Positions 24,379 to 37,970 of a stretch of DNA of 64,000 nucleotides are shown in pieces. The stretch is from positions 49,186,501-49,250,500 of the forward strand of contig CP142452.1 in assembly GCA_038049695.1 (NCBI GenBank), in the 5' to 3' direction. Source of the DNA: Cinnamomum chago. Lineage: Eukaryota; Streptophyta; Magnoliopsida; Laurales; Lauraceae. The first letter of the stretch is position 1, and each line of letters starts with the position of its first letter. The notes below the pieces were generated by a model, which was given only the letters and a program-made list of their open reading frames with translations, made no database searches and was not told the DNA's origin. The position numbers and the translations under genes are program-made.

Positions 24379-27300
24379 TGTGAGAACCCTACCCCTAATC
24401 TCTTGGATTAGTGTTGTTTTAATTGTGGATTAGTTTCTTTTAGTGGGATTAGTATTTGTTGGGTTGAGTTTGTGAGCTAGAATGGTTTTTCTTCTAGTTT
24501 TGGGCTTTTGAGTGCTTTGGTAGCTTGTGGGGCCCTTTGGGGGTTCCCTTTTCGGCTTTGCATTTTCTTGTGAGATTTTCCCGATTTGTTTCGTATTGTG
24601 TTTTTGGCCCGTTGCATTCATCGTGAGGAATCCTACAACTTTCATGTTGATCCCGTTTTCGTTTGAGATCCCGAAACCCGAATTCTTGGCCTTGAGGGCA
24701 AAACAGTCATTTCACACCAAATCTATACCCAAACATAGTATCCTCGAAACCCGTGAAACATATACTTTTTAGAAACTAGATATTTCGATGATCACTTCTT
24801 CCTTCTTCGTCGAATTCATCCGAGGTTCCGATAAAGATGATTTCAGCCCATTTAGTTCCTTTAGTAGTGGGACCCAATTCATTGTTAACAAAGGGGAAGC
24901 CATTGTCCCTTCCCTTCCGTTTTTCATTGTTCCAGCACAACCATTGAGTCTAGGGTTTTCCTTGCTCCCTCTTCTTCTTCTTGCTTCTCCATCTCCAAGC
25001 CACACCTAGAGCTCATCATTCAAGCAATAGAGATCATCATCTTCTTCCTCATCTTACAAGCTTTCCATTGGTATCATTTGTGAAGAGAACCCTCCATCAC
25101 AAGGCTTCCATTGAGCTTACTCTTGCCATTAGAGGACCTTCCAAGTAAGTGATTCTTCCCATCTCCTAGATTAGTGTTCCTCTAGCTCTTGAGAAGCTCC
25201 ATTTGTATTATTGAAAGCTCTTTCATTTTCATTCTTTGTGTAACCCATTTTAGGGTTGTTTTTGGGGGTTTTTTTATTGTAGCTTGGAAGTGAGCTTAAG
25301 AAGGGATTAGGAGCTTGGTTTGTGAGATTGGAACCCAAGGCAAGTGGATGAATGGATGGTTTTAATGTTATCAAAGTTTTATGAGAAAATCCCAAGTTTA
25401 TTTCTTGTTTTTGATCATTGGATACATGTTGCACATATGCTCCTTGTCACATATATATGGATTTCGAAATTTGCACATTAATGGTTGTTTCTATCTTGTT
25501 AATCTCTTGGAGAGGTATGCATTTCATTTGATCAAGTTTACTCATATGGCTTTATAAGGAATAGGATTGGTTTGGCTATTCATGGTTATGTTTATGAGCT
25601 ACATTGATTTGAAATTGATACTCATTTATAGAGTTTTGCTAAAACATCTTTGGTTATGGAAATGTGATCAATAGACCTTGTTTATCTATAAATGTTGACT
25701 CAAATGAACCCTTGTCTATGATGGGAACTCCTCTCCTTGTTTGGGGATTGAATGTGAAGAAAGAGGTTGGGTTTAATGATTCATTGAAGTCTTGATGGGA
25801 GTTTTATTGTAATTAGGATGTTGTTGAAGTAAGGAAAAACTCATTTGTATAAGTGTTGGAAAGGAAAAAGGAAGAGAAAGAGAGGAACTGAACTGCCCAG
25901 AATTCAGTTTCTGGACAGTTCACTCGAGCGACCATGACAGTTCGCTCGAGCGACCTGTCCAGAACGGGTTTTCCAGTAGCCTGGTCGCTCGAACGCATTT
26001 AAATAACCGCTCGACCGATGAGTTCGCTCGAGCGAACTCTTAGATTCGCTCGAGCGATGCGGTCTGCCTGGCATGATGCGGTGGTACAGAAGTTTGAGTC
26101 CAGTGGGTTTTGAGGTTTATTTTTCTTTGTGGACCTTGGCTAACCTCCTCGGACTCACTCGACCATATGTGAGAGCGTCTGGAGCCGATGCTCTTCACGG
26201 TTGGTTCGGATGCATCGAAGTTCAATCTATTTCAATCTTGAACGGGATGGAACGACGCGATATCTTCTTTATATCTAAACACAAGTCTTTCCCTTGATTA
26301 TCGCGAATTCTATTCCTTTCGGTGACTGAATAGGTTGCTCGATGTTTCCGGATTAATGTCATGCCTAGGATGGACCGTTGATAATCTTGATTTTTGCTAT
26401 TGTAACATCTAGTGCTACCCATAAGCTCATTTTAAGTTTGGAAAGTCGAAAAGTGCATAAGGAACCCGGAATGTCTTCAAACTGAAGGAGTACCAAGTAA
26501 TTTTTATAATCGACATACGGGACCCCTATTCACTTAAATAGATCTTGAAATTAATACTTTTCCCGAAATTGTTATAGTTCATTGTTTCACCTCATTTCCC
26601 GAGATTTGCATCACATGACTTGTTTTCCCGAAAGCATTTGAGTTACTCTAGTAACAGTTACTTGTCCCGAAGTGCATTGCACCACATGATATGTCAGTGT
26701 GCCCTTGAGCACCCCCGTCTTGCCCGGTTGATTATGTATTTATACTTGATTTACTTGCATTGTCTCGATTGGATTTGACCTATGTGTCGGCACCACTAAG
26801 CTTGGATAACCTTGTTGGTCTGATCCACCGACTTGGAGATCCCCCTCTTGTCCCGCCAGCTGCAGCTTGGATCCCGCTACCCGGTTATTACCGTGGTCTT
26901 GTCCCGATACCGCAGATTGCTACTGTGGTCCCCGATGCCCGGCTCGCTACCGTGGTCCCGTATAGTATATGTATATGCATTCATGAGATCCCCTGTTTCT
27001 CCTCACCTCGAGTGACTGAGATCAGGGCCTAGTATATGTATATGTATTGATATGAGATCCCCTGTTTCTCCTCACCTCGAGTGACTGAGATCAGGGCCTA
27101 GTTATTGCTCTATCGCTTTAGTGATAGAGGACTTAGCTTCTTGTGGTTGCCATCTTGCCAGTTTCCGATTCCTTGGATACCCGACATGTTTTATATTGCT
27201 TTTATGTTTTCTGATAAATGATTCGTTTCCTTTATGAAAGTTGTTATTTAAACAAGTGTTAATATTCTCCAATGTAAATTCAGTTATTATTATATTGCCT

Positions 27301-28474
27301 TTTGTTCCTTGTACCCGCACATGTTTTAAATAAATGCCGGTTGGGTGAATACCCATGCTCTTACATATGTTTCACACGATCAATGATTTTACTTGATTTG
27401 TACGATTGCCCATGTTTTAAATGGATACCCGTATTATTAAATATCCGTGCTTTGCTTTAAACGACACGTGTTTGCTAGATTCCTATGTTTACACCTGTTT
27501 CAAATGATTGCCCGAGTTATTTAATATCCATGCTCCGAAATATGTTTCAAATGACACTTGTTTTGCCAGAACACTATGTTTATACCGGTTTCACATGAAT
27601 ATCCGATTTGCTAAATATCCCTGCCTTGAAATATGTTTTAAATGAACCTTAGTTCGCCAGATTTCTTGGTTACACATTTGTTTTAAATGAACGTTTGTTT
27701 GTCAAAGTTCTATACTTACACATGTTTTAGACGAACACCCGATTGTCAAATATCTATGCTTTTATAGATGATGTAAATGAACATATGCTTTATTAGATTT
27801 TCATGTTTTAACCATGTTTGAAAAGAATACATGTTTTGTCCGAGATTCATGAGTTTTCACCCGTTTAATTATATACAGCATTTTGAGCAAATAGCATGAT
27901 TTATCATTTGTATTATTATTCGCTATATTGTGATCTTTTCATCCACCTGCCAGACCGTCGTGTCTGACCCACTACTTTTGGTACTCAGGTTCAGATTTCT
28001 TCGTCCCGAGTCGAGAGCTTTGTTGGCTGTGGAGCCATGTTTGGCAGGTTGTTTTGTCGGCTATGTCATGTAGACATTGAGCTTGACATCGGAGCTACGT
28101 CATACTTGGGGTAGTGATTATAGCTTATTGTTGTATGGCTTTTATTAGCCTTTTATTGGGATTCTTAATTAATGTACATTGATAATTGTAACTTGAACAT
28201 ATATGGGAATGTAATATCCTGTTACTGTCAGCTCTGCAATTTATTGTGATGGTTTACTCCAGTCTGATATGATTCTTGATATGATAGCTAAATGCTAGAG
28301 GTTGAGTGCGACGCGGAATCCGATGGCCACGGACTCCGGGTCGCAACGCCACGAAAGCTTCCGCAAAATATTCAGAATGTGTTGTCTTCACACACGCGGA
28401 TCCTGGGAGAAGTAAAATATATTTATGCTTAATCCCATCTCCCGCCCCCGAGGTTTCGGTTCGGGGGCGTGACA
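24379..28474 (+). mobile_element. Family C solo LTR, TSD ATATG
   Basis: 4096 bp from TGTGAGAACCC to GGGGGCGTGACA, flanked by ATATG at 24374-24378 and 28475-28479. GTAAGT is at 25145, a CGCTCGAGCG cluster at 25921-26056, and the 9-bp hairpin CTCTATCGC-TTTA-GTGATAGAG at 27108-27129. A block from about 26770 to 27180 matches the family B LTR at 46892 better than the other two C copies. A segment around 27000-27100 is duplicated (CCTCACCTCGAGTGACTGAG occurs twice). Confidence 0.93.
25921..26056 (+). repeat. CGCTCGAGCG palindrome cluster
   Basis: Several TCGCTCGAGCGA or one-base variants (near 25922, 25942, 26022 and 26046), occupying the place where the family C LTR at 19836 has CCGATCGATCGG. 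Confidence 0.8.
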
Positions 28475-30129
28475 ATATGCTTTCGAGGCTAAGCAATAAC
28501 CTCTACATTATGCTTTTCTAAGGCTAAGCAATAACCCCTTCAACCAAAAGGTTGGCTATCTCCCTAAGTAGTGTCTCGAATACACTTGACGGAGATACAA
28601 TTTAGCTCATTACAATGCCTCTTAATTTAGGCGGATATTGTCGCGACCCTGGACTGGCCCCCACGGGACTTATCCGGAGTCGGAACATTAGTGGTGATGA
28701 TGATCCACATCACATCTGTTTAAATGATGACATACATTTATTTAATTTCCCACAGGTGCCCGCGGTGAGGATATCACAACCATAAATGAATATTTCTTTT
28801 AAGTGCGGAAGCATGTAGCAAATCAACTAGTCAGACTGTCTCTAGTCATGAAAGCATTAACATCAAGTATAAAATACTGTATCAGAATGAGCAATGAACT
28901 ATAGCATGTTCCCCAAAAGTAGTTAAAGTTTAAACAACAGATCATTTAGTTACATCCCCAAAAATTAGAGGCCAACAAAGGCCAATATAAACAAAACAGT
29001 AATCCATAAGAATGGTTAAATAGAACCCCTCAAAATGTTACGCCTCTCTTAGCAACCCGATGTCTACATGACATCGTCGGCACGCCACTCGACTAGAGGT
29101 TGCGGCTCACCTACCGCCTCCTCCGGCTCCTCCTCAAGGTAGCCGGCAACGGGACCTGAGTACCAAAGCAAATGGGTCAGACACGACGGTCTGGCAAGAG
29201 AGTGAAAGATATAACAACATATAATAAAGGAAATATCTTGAAAAGCATAGAAATCTGTTTAAACAAGAACTCTCATAAAGTAGATAAAACATTTGCTAGA
29301 AAACAAGTAAACAAGATAAAACACATAAGGTATCCAAGGAATCGGAAACTAACAAGATGGCAATCACATAAATCTAAGTCCTTTGTCACTAAAGTGACAA
29401 CAGTATAACGGGACATTGTTCTCAGTCACACAAAGTGAGGAGATTCAACGCAAATCATATATACAATATAAATATACGGGACGGGACCACGGTAGCTAAC
29501 CGGGTATCGGGACGGGACCACGGTAACAGACCGGGTATCGGGATCCAAACTGCAGCTGGCGGGACGGGAAAGGGATCTCCAAGTCGGTGGATCAAACCGA
29601 CAAGGTATCCAAGCTTAGTGATGCCGACTCATAGGTTAACCAACAAATCGAGACATATGCAAAATACATCAAGTTCAAGTAAATAAATGGACGGGACAAG
29701 AATACTCAAATGCATAACTTTCATTTAATGTCGGGCAATACTCTTCGGGACAAGTCCTTGTTACAAGTGTAACTATCATGCCTTCGGGAAAACAAATCAT
29801 ATAATATAAATCTTGGAATGAAGTGAAACAATGAACTATAACAATTTCGGGTAAAATACTGGTTTCAAGATCTATTTAGTGTATAGGGGTCCCGTATGTC
29901 GATTATAATAAAGACTTGGTACTCCTCGAGTTAGAAGACATTCCGGGCTCCTTATGCACCTTGAAGTTTCAACACTTCGAATGAAATCTTTGTGATATGG
30001 TTTCTTTCCACGAATGGCCTCATACATTGTTTAGCAATTCTCCTTGCCACCGCGGGGTTCTCAGAGGATAGACCCAAACATTGAAATAGTTAAACATCGT
30101 CCCAAACATAGCCTTGCCCAACGGGGCCT

Positions 30130-30402
30130 ATCGCTCGAGCGGACTGGAGAGTTCGTTCGAGCGAGTCGCTCTCTGGAATGGCTGTCTGGGTGGGTTCGCT
30201 CGAGCGAAGTTGAGGTCGCTCGAACAAACTCATTGGGTCGAGCGAATATTTAAATGCGTTCGAACGAACAACTCTCTGGAATGAGTTCTGGGATGTCCGC
30301 TCGAGCGACCAAGGGTGCACTCGAGTGACCCAGCTACTGGAATGCTCCGAACCCTTTTCTGGACAGGTCGCTCGAGCGAAGTGTCATGGTCGCTTGAGCG
30401 AA
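30130..30402 (-). repeat. CGCTCGAGCG cluster in Tekay 3' LTR
   Basis: About ten GCTCGAGCGA-type words; the same cluster is in the 5' LTR at 44322-44600. Confidence 0.85.
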
Positions 30403-30575
30403 CTGTCCAGGAACTAATTCCGAACCAGTTCAGCTCCCCTCTATCCCTTCCTTCTACAACTCCCTTTTAGCCCCTTTTCTACATCAAATGAGGAGCCTAA
30501 TACTTCAAGCAAACTACATCAAATCCTTTCATCCCATTCAACACATTTAATATAAGAAGGAAAGAAGAAGGACAC

Positions 30576-33500
30576 TGTGAGAACCCGACCCTTGATCTCT
30601 TGGATTAGTGTCGTTTTATTTGTGGATTAGTCCTTTTAGTGGGATTAGTAGTTGTTGGGTTGAGTTTGTGAGCTAGAATGGTTTTTCTTCTAGTTTTGGG
30701 CTTTTGAATGCTTTGGTAGCTTGTGGGGCCCTTTGGGGGTTCCCTTTTCGGCTTTGCTTTTGCTTGGTGGATTTTCCCGATTTATTTCGTATTGTGTTTT
30801 TGGCCCGTTGCATTCATCTTGTGGATTCTTACAACTTTCATGTTGATCCCGTGTTCATTTGAGGCCCCGAAACCCGATTTTCATAGCCCGGAGGGCAAAA
30901 CAGTCTTTGCACACCAAATCTGTACCCAAAACTTGATATTCCCGAAACCCACGAAACATATACTTTTTGGAAACTAGATATTTCGACGATCATTTCTTCC
31001 TTCTTCGTCGAATCCATCCGAGACCCACAAATAGATGATTTCAGCTACCCAAGTTCCTTAAGTTGTGGGACCCCTTCTCACTTGCTATAAGAGAACCCAC
31101 CTCCCTTCTTCCCCATCTTCATTTCCAACACAAATCAGCAACTATTGAGCCTAGGGTTCCTTGTGCTCTCTTCTTCTTCTTGCTTCTTCATCTCCAAGCC
31201 ACACCAACCTTGCACCAAACTCGAAATGGAACTCATCATCTTCTTCCTCATCTTGCAAGCTTCCCATTGATACCATTTGTGAAGAGAACCCTCCATCACA
31301 AGACTTTCCTTGAGCTTACCTTGTCCATTAGAGGGCCTTCCAAGTAAGTGTTCTTCTTCATCTTCTAGATTTGTAATCTTCTAGCCTTAGAGAAGCTCCA
31401 CCTTGATTTTTGAAAGGTTTCATTGTCATTGCATTGTTTAACCCATTTTAGGGTTGTTTTTGGGGGTTTTTGATTGTAGCTTGGAAGTGAGCTTAAGAAG
31501 GGATTAGGAGCTTGGATTTGCTTGATTAGAGTTAAAGGCAAGTGGATGAATGGATGGTTTTAATGTTATCAAAGTTTTATTAGAAAATCCCAAGTTTATT
31601 TCTTGTTTTTGATCATTGAATACATGCTTGCACATATGCTCCTTGTCACTTATATATGGATTTCGAAATTTGCATATTAATGGTTGTTTCTATCTTGTTA
31701 ATCTCTTTGAGAGGTATGCATTTCATTTGATCAAGTTTGCTCATATGGTTTTATAAGGAATAGGATTGGTTTGGCCATCCATGGTTATGTTTACTAGTTA
31801 CATTGACTTGAAGTTGATACTCATTTAAGGAGTTTTGTTAAATCATCTATTGTAATGGAAAGGTGATCAATAGACTTGGTTTATCCATAGATTTTTGGCT
31901 CAAATGGACTCTTGTGTATATTGGGGATTCCTCCCTTTGTTTATTGTGAAATGAGAAGAAAGGAGGTGTTTAAAGTTAATTTTCATTTGAGTTTTTATGA
32001 GGATTTTTAAGTGAATATGGAAGAAAAATGTTAGTTATTTAAGTGTTGGAAAGAAGGTTGTAAAAAGGAAGAGAAAGAAGGGAACTGAACTGCCAGAATT
32101 CAGTTTATGGACAGTTCGCTCGAGCGACCTGTCCAGAAAGGGATACGGGCGTTCCAGCAGCCTGGTCGTTCGAACGCATTTAAATAACCGCTCGAACGAT
32201 GAGTTCGCTCGAGCAAACTCCCAGATTCGCTCGAGCGATGCGGTCTGCCTGGCCTGATGCGCGGGTACATAAATTTCGGGTTTTGAGGTTTATTTTCTTC
32301 GTGGACCTTGGCTAACCTCCTCGAACTCACTCGACCATATGTGAGAGCGTCTTGAGCCGATGCTCTTCACGGTTGGTTCGGTAGCATCGAAGTTCAATCC
32401 ATTTCAATCTTGAACGGGATGGAACGACGCGATATCTTCGTTATATCTAAACACAAGTCTTTCCCTTGGTTATCGCGAATTCTATTCCTTTCGGTGACTG
32501 AATAGGTTGCTCGATGTTTCCGAATTAATGTCATACCTAGGATGGACCGTTTATAATCTTGATTTTTGCTATTGTAACATCTAGGACTACCCACAAGCTC
32601 ATGTTAAATTTTGGAAATAGTAAAAGTGCATAAGGAGCCCGGAATGTCTTTTAACTCAAGTAGTACCAAGTAATTATTATAATCGACATACGGGACCCCT
32701 ATTCACTTAATTAGATCTTGAAATTAATACTTTTCTCGAAATTGTTATAGTTCATTGTTTCACCTCATTTTCCCGAGATTTGCATTACATGACTTGTTTT
32801 CTCGAAAGCATTGAAGTTACATTAGTAACAGTTATTTGTCCCGAAATGTATTGCCCGACATGAAATGACAGTGTGCCCTTGAGCACCCCCGTTTTACCCG
32901 TTTACTTACTGTACTTGATTACTCGCATATGTCTCGATTGGTTTTATCCTATGAGTCGGCATCACTAAGCTTGGATACCTTGTCAGTCTGATCCACTGAC
33001 TTGGAAATCCCTCTCCCGTCCCGCCAGCTGCAGTTTGGATCCCGATACCCGGTTATTACCGTGGTCCCGTCCCGATACCCGGTTCGCTACCGTGGTCCCG
33101 TTCCCGTATATTTATATTGTATATATGATTTACGTTGTTTCTCCTCACCTTGTGTGACTGAGATCAACGTCCCGTGATACTGTTGTCACTTTAGTGACAG
33201 AGGACTTAGCTTTATGTGATTGCCATCTTGCCAGTTCCCGATTCCTTGGACACCCGACATGGTTTATATTGCTTACTTGTTTTCAGATAAATGATTCATT
33301 GCTTTTATGAAAGTTGTTATTTAGATAAGTGTTAATGCTCTCTATTGTAAATTCAGTCGCTATTATATTGTTTTATGTCCTTTGCACCCGTACATGTTTT
33401 ACATGAATGCCGGTTGGGTGAATACCCGTGCTTTTACATATGTTCCATACGATCAATGATTTTGCTAGATTTATATGATTACACGTGTTTTAAAGGAATA

Positions 33501-34670
33501 CTCGAATTGTTAAATATCCGTGCCTTGTTTTAAAGGACATTTGGTTTGTCAGATATCTATGTTTATACCTGTTTTTAAATGAATACCCGAATTGTTAAAT
33601 ACCCATGCTTTGAAATAGGTTTCAAATGACACTTGTTTTGCCAGATTCCTATGTTTATACCTATTTTACATGATACCCGATTTGTTTAAATATCCATACT
33701 TTGGAATAGGTTTAAATGAACATTAGTCTTGTCAGATTTCCTTGGTTACACCTGTTTTAAACGATACCCGATTTATTAAATATCCATACTTCTACATAGG
33801 TTTCAAATGGACATTGGTTTTGCTAGACTGCTATGAATACCTGGTTTGTTGTATACTTGTGTTTTTACTTAAGTTTCAAATGAACGTTGTTTTGCCATAC
33901 CGCTATATTTATACATGTTTTAGACGAACACCCCATTGTCAAATATCTATGGTTATAGATGATGTAACCGAACACATGTTTTATTAGATATTCATGTTTT
34001 ACCCGTGCTTGAAATGAATACAGGTTTTTCCCCGAGATTCCCGACTTTGCACCCGTTTAAATTATATGCAGCATTTGATCGAATATCATGATTTATCTTA
34101 TGTTTTATTCTTCAGTATATTTGTTATCTTTTCATCCACCTGCCAGACCGTCGTGTCTGACCCACTACTTTTGGTACTCAGGTTCAGATTTCTTCGTCCC
34201 GAGTTGAGTGTTTTTGTTGGCTGTGGAGTCATGCCTTGCAGGTTGTTTTGTCGGCTATGTCATGTAGACATTGAGCTTGACATCGGAGCTACGTCACATT
34301 TGGGTAGTAGTTTATAGCTTATTGTTGTATGGCTTTTATTAGCCTTTTTCTTGGGATTCTTAATTAATGTACATTGATAATTGTAACTTGAACATATTTG
34401 GGAATGTATCATCCTGTTACTGTCAGCTCTGTAATTTATTGTGATGGTTTACTCCAGTCTGATGTGATTCTTGATATGATAGCTTTATGCTAATGGTTGA
34501 GTGCGATACGGAATCCGATGGCCACGGACTCCGGGTCGCAATGCCACAAAAGCTTCCGCAAAAATATTCAGAATGTGTTGTCTTCACACACGCGGATCCT
34601 GGGAGAAGTAAAATACATTGGTGCTTAATCCCATTTCCCGCCCCCGAGGTTCTGGTTCGGGGGCGTGACA
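30576..34670 (+). mobile_element. Family C solo LTR in the Tekay 3' LTR, TSD GACAC
   Basis: 4095 bp from TGTGAGAACCCGACC to GGGGGCGTGACA, flanked by GACAC at 30571-30575 and 34671-34675, on the strand opposite to its host. TATAAGAG is at 31086, GTAAGT at 31344, a CGCTCGAGCG cluster at 32115-32240, the hairpin at 33184-33199 and the longest of the ~88-bp arrays at about 33375-34070. It inserted after the Tekay element. Confidence 0.95.
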
Positions 34671-35838
34671 GACACCATTTCACATAAGATACATTTGGAA
34701 CCAAACAAGAAGAATTAAATGCTATGAGCTAACATATCTTTAATGACAATAAATGCATCCTTTAATACTCCATCAAGAACATTTATTTCCACAATGAAAA
34801 TCAATAAAAGCATGAGAAGATCATTAATGTTTCACCAAACCATGTAAAACCCAAAAACACTCCAATCATTCACTTGCCTTAGCTCCAAGCTTGCCAAAAA
34901 TGAAGCCTCTAAACACTTCTTAAGCTCACTTCCAAGCTACAATAAAAAAATCCCCAAAACAAACCCTAAAATGGGTCAAACAAAGAATGAAAAGGATAGA
35001 ACTTTCAATAATGCAAATGGAGCTTATCAAGAGCTAGAGGGACACTAATCTAGGAGATGGGGAGGGTTACTTACTTGGATGACCTTCAAATGAAGAAGGC
35101 TAGCTCTAGGGAGGTCTCAAGGTTGTAAGATTTGTCCACAAATGATATCAAGATGAACCTTGTAAGATGAGGAAGAAGATGGTGATTTCCATTTCAAGTT
35201 TAGTGCAAGATTAGTGTGGGTTGGAGATGGAGAAGCAAGAAGAATAAGGAGAGTTGCAAGGAAACCCTAAGCTCTCCTCTTGTGCTGGAACATGAAGAAG
35301 GAATGGAATGAAGAGTGGTTTCCCTATGTTAACAATGAGTTGGGTCCCACTACTAAAGGCACTAGTTGGGCTGAAATCATCTCTTTCGGGACCTCGGATG
35401 AATTCGACAAAGAAGGAGGAAATGATCATCGAAATATCTAGTTTCCAAAAAGTGTATGTTTCGCGGGTTTCGGGAATATCAAGTTTTAGGGTACAAATTT
35501 TGTGTGCAATGACTGTTTTGCCCTGAAGGCTATGAAATCAGGTTTCGGGATCTCAAACGGGGACGGGATCAACTTGAAAGTCGTATGGAATAACAATACC
35601 AATCAAACGGGATTAAAACCAAGAATGCAAAAAATCTCCGATAAATCCTCGAGCACATGCCATGCCATAAAAAGGAAAACCCCAAAAAGGGTCCCACTAA
35701 TCACAAGACAACCAAAACTCCCCAGAACTATAACAAAAGCTATTCCAAATCCAACTTAGAAAAAATCACTAATCAAGCTTAGAACTAACACGCAACTTAA
35801 TTAGTACTAATCGGGTTCACTCGGGTCGGGGTCTTACA

Positions 35839-35855
35839 TCCTCCACCCCTTAGGG
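35839..35855 (-). other. Polypurine tract of the Tekay element
   Basis: The minus strand reads CCCTAAGGGGTGGAGGA directly before the 3' LTR start TGTAAGACC. The pol stop codon (35852-35850) lies inside it. Confidence 0.85.
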
Positions 35856-36710
35856 CATTTGGTCCTCCAAATGAAACATAAGACTCACCTCTGGTAGAAG
35901 ATGTGGGTACTTCTTCTGCACTTGATCTCGTAATTCCCACATTGCCTCTTCCGGTCCATGATTCTCCCACAGTACCTTTACCCACTGAATAGTCCGTGTC
36001 CTCAACTCTTGTTCCTTTGTATCGATGATCTCAACGGGCTTCTCAACATAGGTAGCATCCTCTCGAATCTCCAATGGCTCATGCTGGAGCACATGGGACG
36101 GATCGTGGACGTACTTCTTCAACATGGACACATGGAAGACGTTGTGTACGCCGAATAGCTCAGGTGGTAAGGCTAATCTGTAAGCCACATCACCGATTTT
36201 GCTCACAATGTCATAGGGTCCAATGTATCTCCGTGATAGCTTGCCCTTCTGTCCAAATCTCAATGTTCCCCTTGTAGGTGACACTTTCAAGAAGACCTTG
36301 TCTCCTTCCTTGAACTGCAAATCTCTGCGGTGGGAATCTGCATAGCTCTTCTGTCTACTCCTGGAAACTTTCAGACATTCTTGAATCAACTTGATTTTGT
36401 CGCTGGTCTCACTAACCATAGTCGGTCCATGGAAACTACGAGTGCCGACTTCTTCCAAACATACAGGTGTCCTACACCTTCTGCCATACAAAGCCTCAAA
36501 AGGAGCCGTCCCAATGCTCGAATGGTAACTGTTGTTGTAAGCGAACTCACACACCGGTAGAGTCTCATCCCATTGAGTCTTGAAATCTAACACACAAGCA
36601 CGGAGCATATCCTCAAGAGTCTGTATTGTCCTCTCTGACTGGCCATCTGTCTGAGGGTGATAAGCCGTGCTGAACTGTAATCTCGTGCCCATAGACTCAT
36701 GCAATGTCTT
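35850..36710 (-). pseudogene. pol: Tekay pol, C-terminal part: integrase end and chromodomain
   Basis: Continues the integrase after an in-frame TGA at 36713-36711. In the open segment from 36704, HPQTDGQSE (residues 16-24) holds the third catalytic acid of the DDE triad. GDKVFLKVSPTRG to VSMLKKYV (about 134-199) is the conserved integrase tail. Residues about 219-270 (YVEKPVEIIDTKEQ to KKYPHL) form a chromodomain of the chromovirus type, which in this group is thought to steer integration to methylated-histone chromatin. The frame stays open for 284 residues and ends at the polypurine tract. The TGA stands where the second Tekay copy, near 62190, has a tryptophan codon. Confidence 0.9.
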
Positions 36711-37970
36711 TCAGAACCTCGAGACGAATCTGCTGTCTCGGTCAGAAGTGATAGAAACTGGTTGTCCATGTCGACTGACGATCTCGTTGACAAACAATTC
36801 TGCCAAAGGTAGCATGTGCATCTTCTTCCCTGTCTTCATAGCACGGAAATGCGCTAACTTGGTGAGACGGTCCACAATGACCCATATCGCATCGTTGCCT
36901 CTGCTAGTCCTCGGTAATCCCGAAATAAAGTCCATGGTAATGTGCTCCCACTTCCATTTCGGGATCTCTAATGGTTGTAACAACCCTGTAGGCCTCTGAT
37001 GTTCTGCCTTAATCAACTGACAGGTCATGCAACGGGAGACAAACGTTGCAACCTCTCTCTTCATGTTGTTCCACCAAAATCTGCCCTTCAAGTTCTGATA
37101 CATCTTTGTGCTGCCGGGATGCATGGAGTACTTCATACTGTGAGCCTCAGTCATGATGTCATTCCTCAAATCTTCAATGTTAGGCACACACAGACGGTCA
37201 CGGTAGTACAAAACACCATCAACAATACGAAAATCAGGACGTTCTGCTATATGCTCTGAAATCTTGGCCAACTCTGGATCTTGCAACTGACTATCCTTGA
37301 TCTTCTGAATGAAAGAAGGTTCTGACACTGATATATTAGCTAATGGTACACCCTTCCTTAGTGGCTGTAGGTCTAAACTCAACTCTTCAAATTGCTCAAA
37401 GATACAAGTGCCACTCAAATTTGCCAAGCCTACTGATTTTCTGCTCAATGCATCGGCAACTACATTAGCTTTCCCCGGGTGGTACTTGATTGGAAAATCA
37501 TAGTCCTTGATATATTCCATCCATCTTCTCTGCCTCATGTTCAAATCCTTCTGTGAAAACAGATACTGTAAGCTGCGGTGGTCGGAGTGGACTTCGAACT
37601 GCTCTCCATAGAGGTAATGTCTCCACATCTTCAACGCGAACACAACCGCTGCTAACTCCAGATCATGGGTGACATAGTTCTTCTCGTGGTCTTTTAACTG
37701 TCGAGATCCATAAGCAATCGCTTTTCCTTCTTGCATCAACACACAACCAAGTCCAACATTCGAAGCATCGGTAAAAATGGTGAAACCGCCGCTTCCGGAT
37801 GGCAAAGTAAGGACTGGTACTGTAGTCAATCTCTTCTTTAGCTCTTGGAAACTCTCTTCACACTGGTCTGTCCATACATATGGTGCATTTCTTCTTGTCA
37901 ACTTTGTCAATGGTGACGCAATCGACGAAAAACCTTGCACAAACATCCGATAATAGCCTGCCAATCCCAA
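36711..37970 (-). pseudogene. pol: Tekay pol, middle part: RNase H and integrase
   Basis: 419 open codons. RNase H acids are visible at FTDAS (D68), DLELAA (E105), HSDHRSL (D130) and VADALSR (D173). The integrase zinc finger is H277, H284, C314 and C317, followed by catalytic D347 in MDFISGLP and the second D near residue 410 in SDRDSRF. The segment starts out of frame with the reverse transcriptase upstream: the T run after ACAGAAATTAGAAG (near 37975) is one base longer than in the second Tekay copy. It ends at the in-frame TGA (36713-36711). Both breaks inactivate the polyprotein. Confidence 0.92.

Larger units (their letters stand above)
28639..35838 (-). repeat. 3' LTR of the Tekay element (split by a solo LTR)
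   Basis: LTR sequence at 28639-30575 and 34671-35838, net about 3100 bp, matching the 5' LTR (3122 bp). It carries a CGCTCGAGCG cluster (30130-30402), the hairpin at 29384-29399, the short frame ending near 29060, and GTAAGT as ACTTAC at 35069-35074. Confidence 0.93.
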
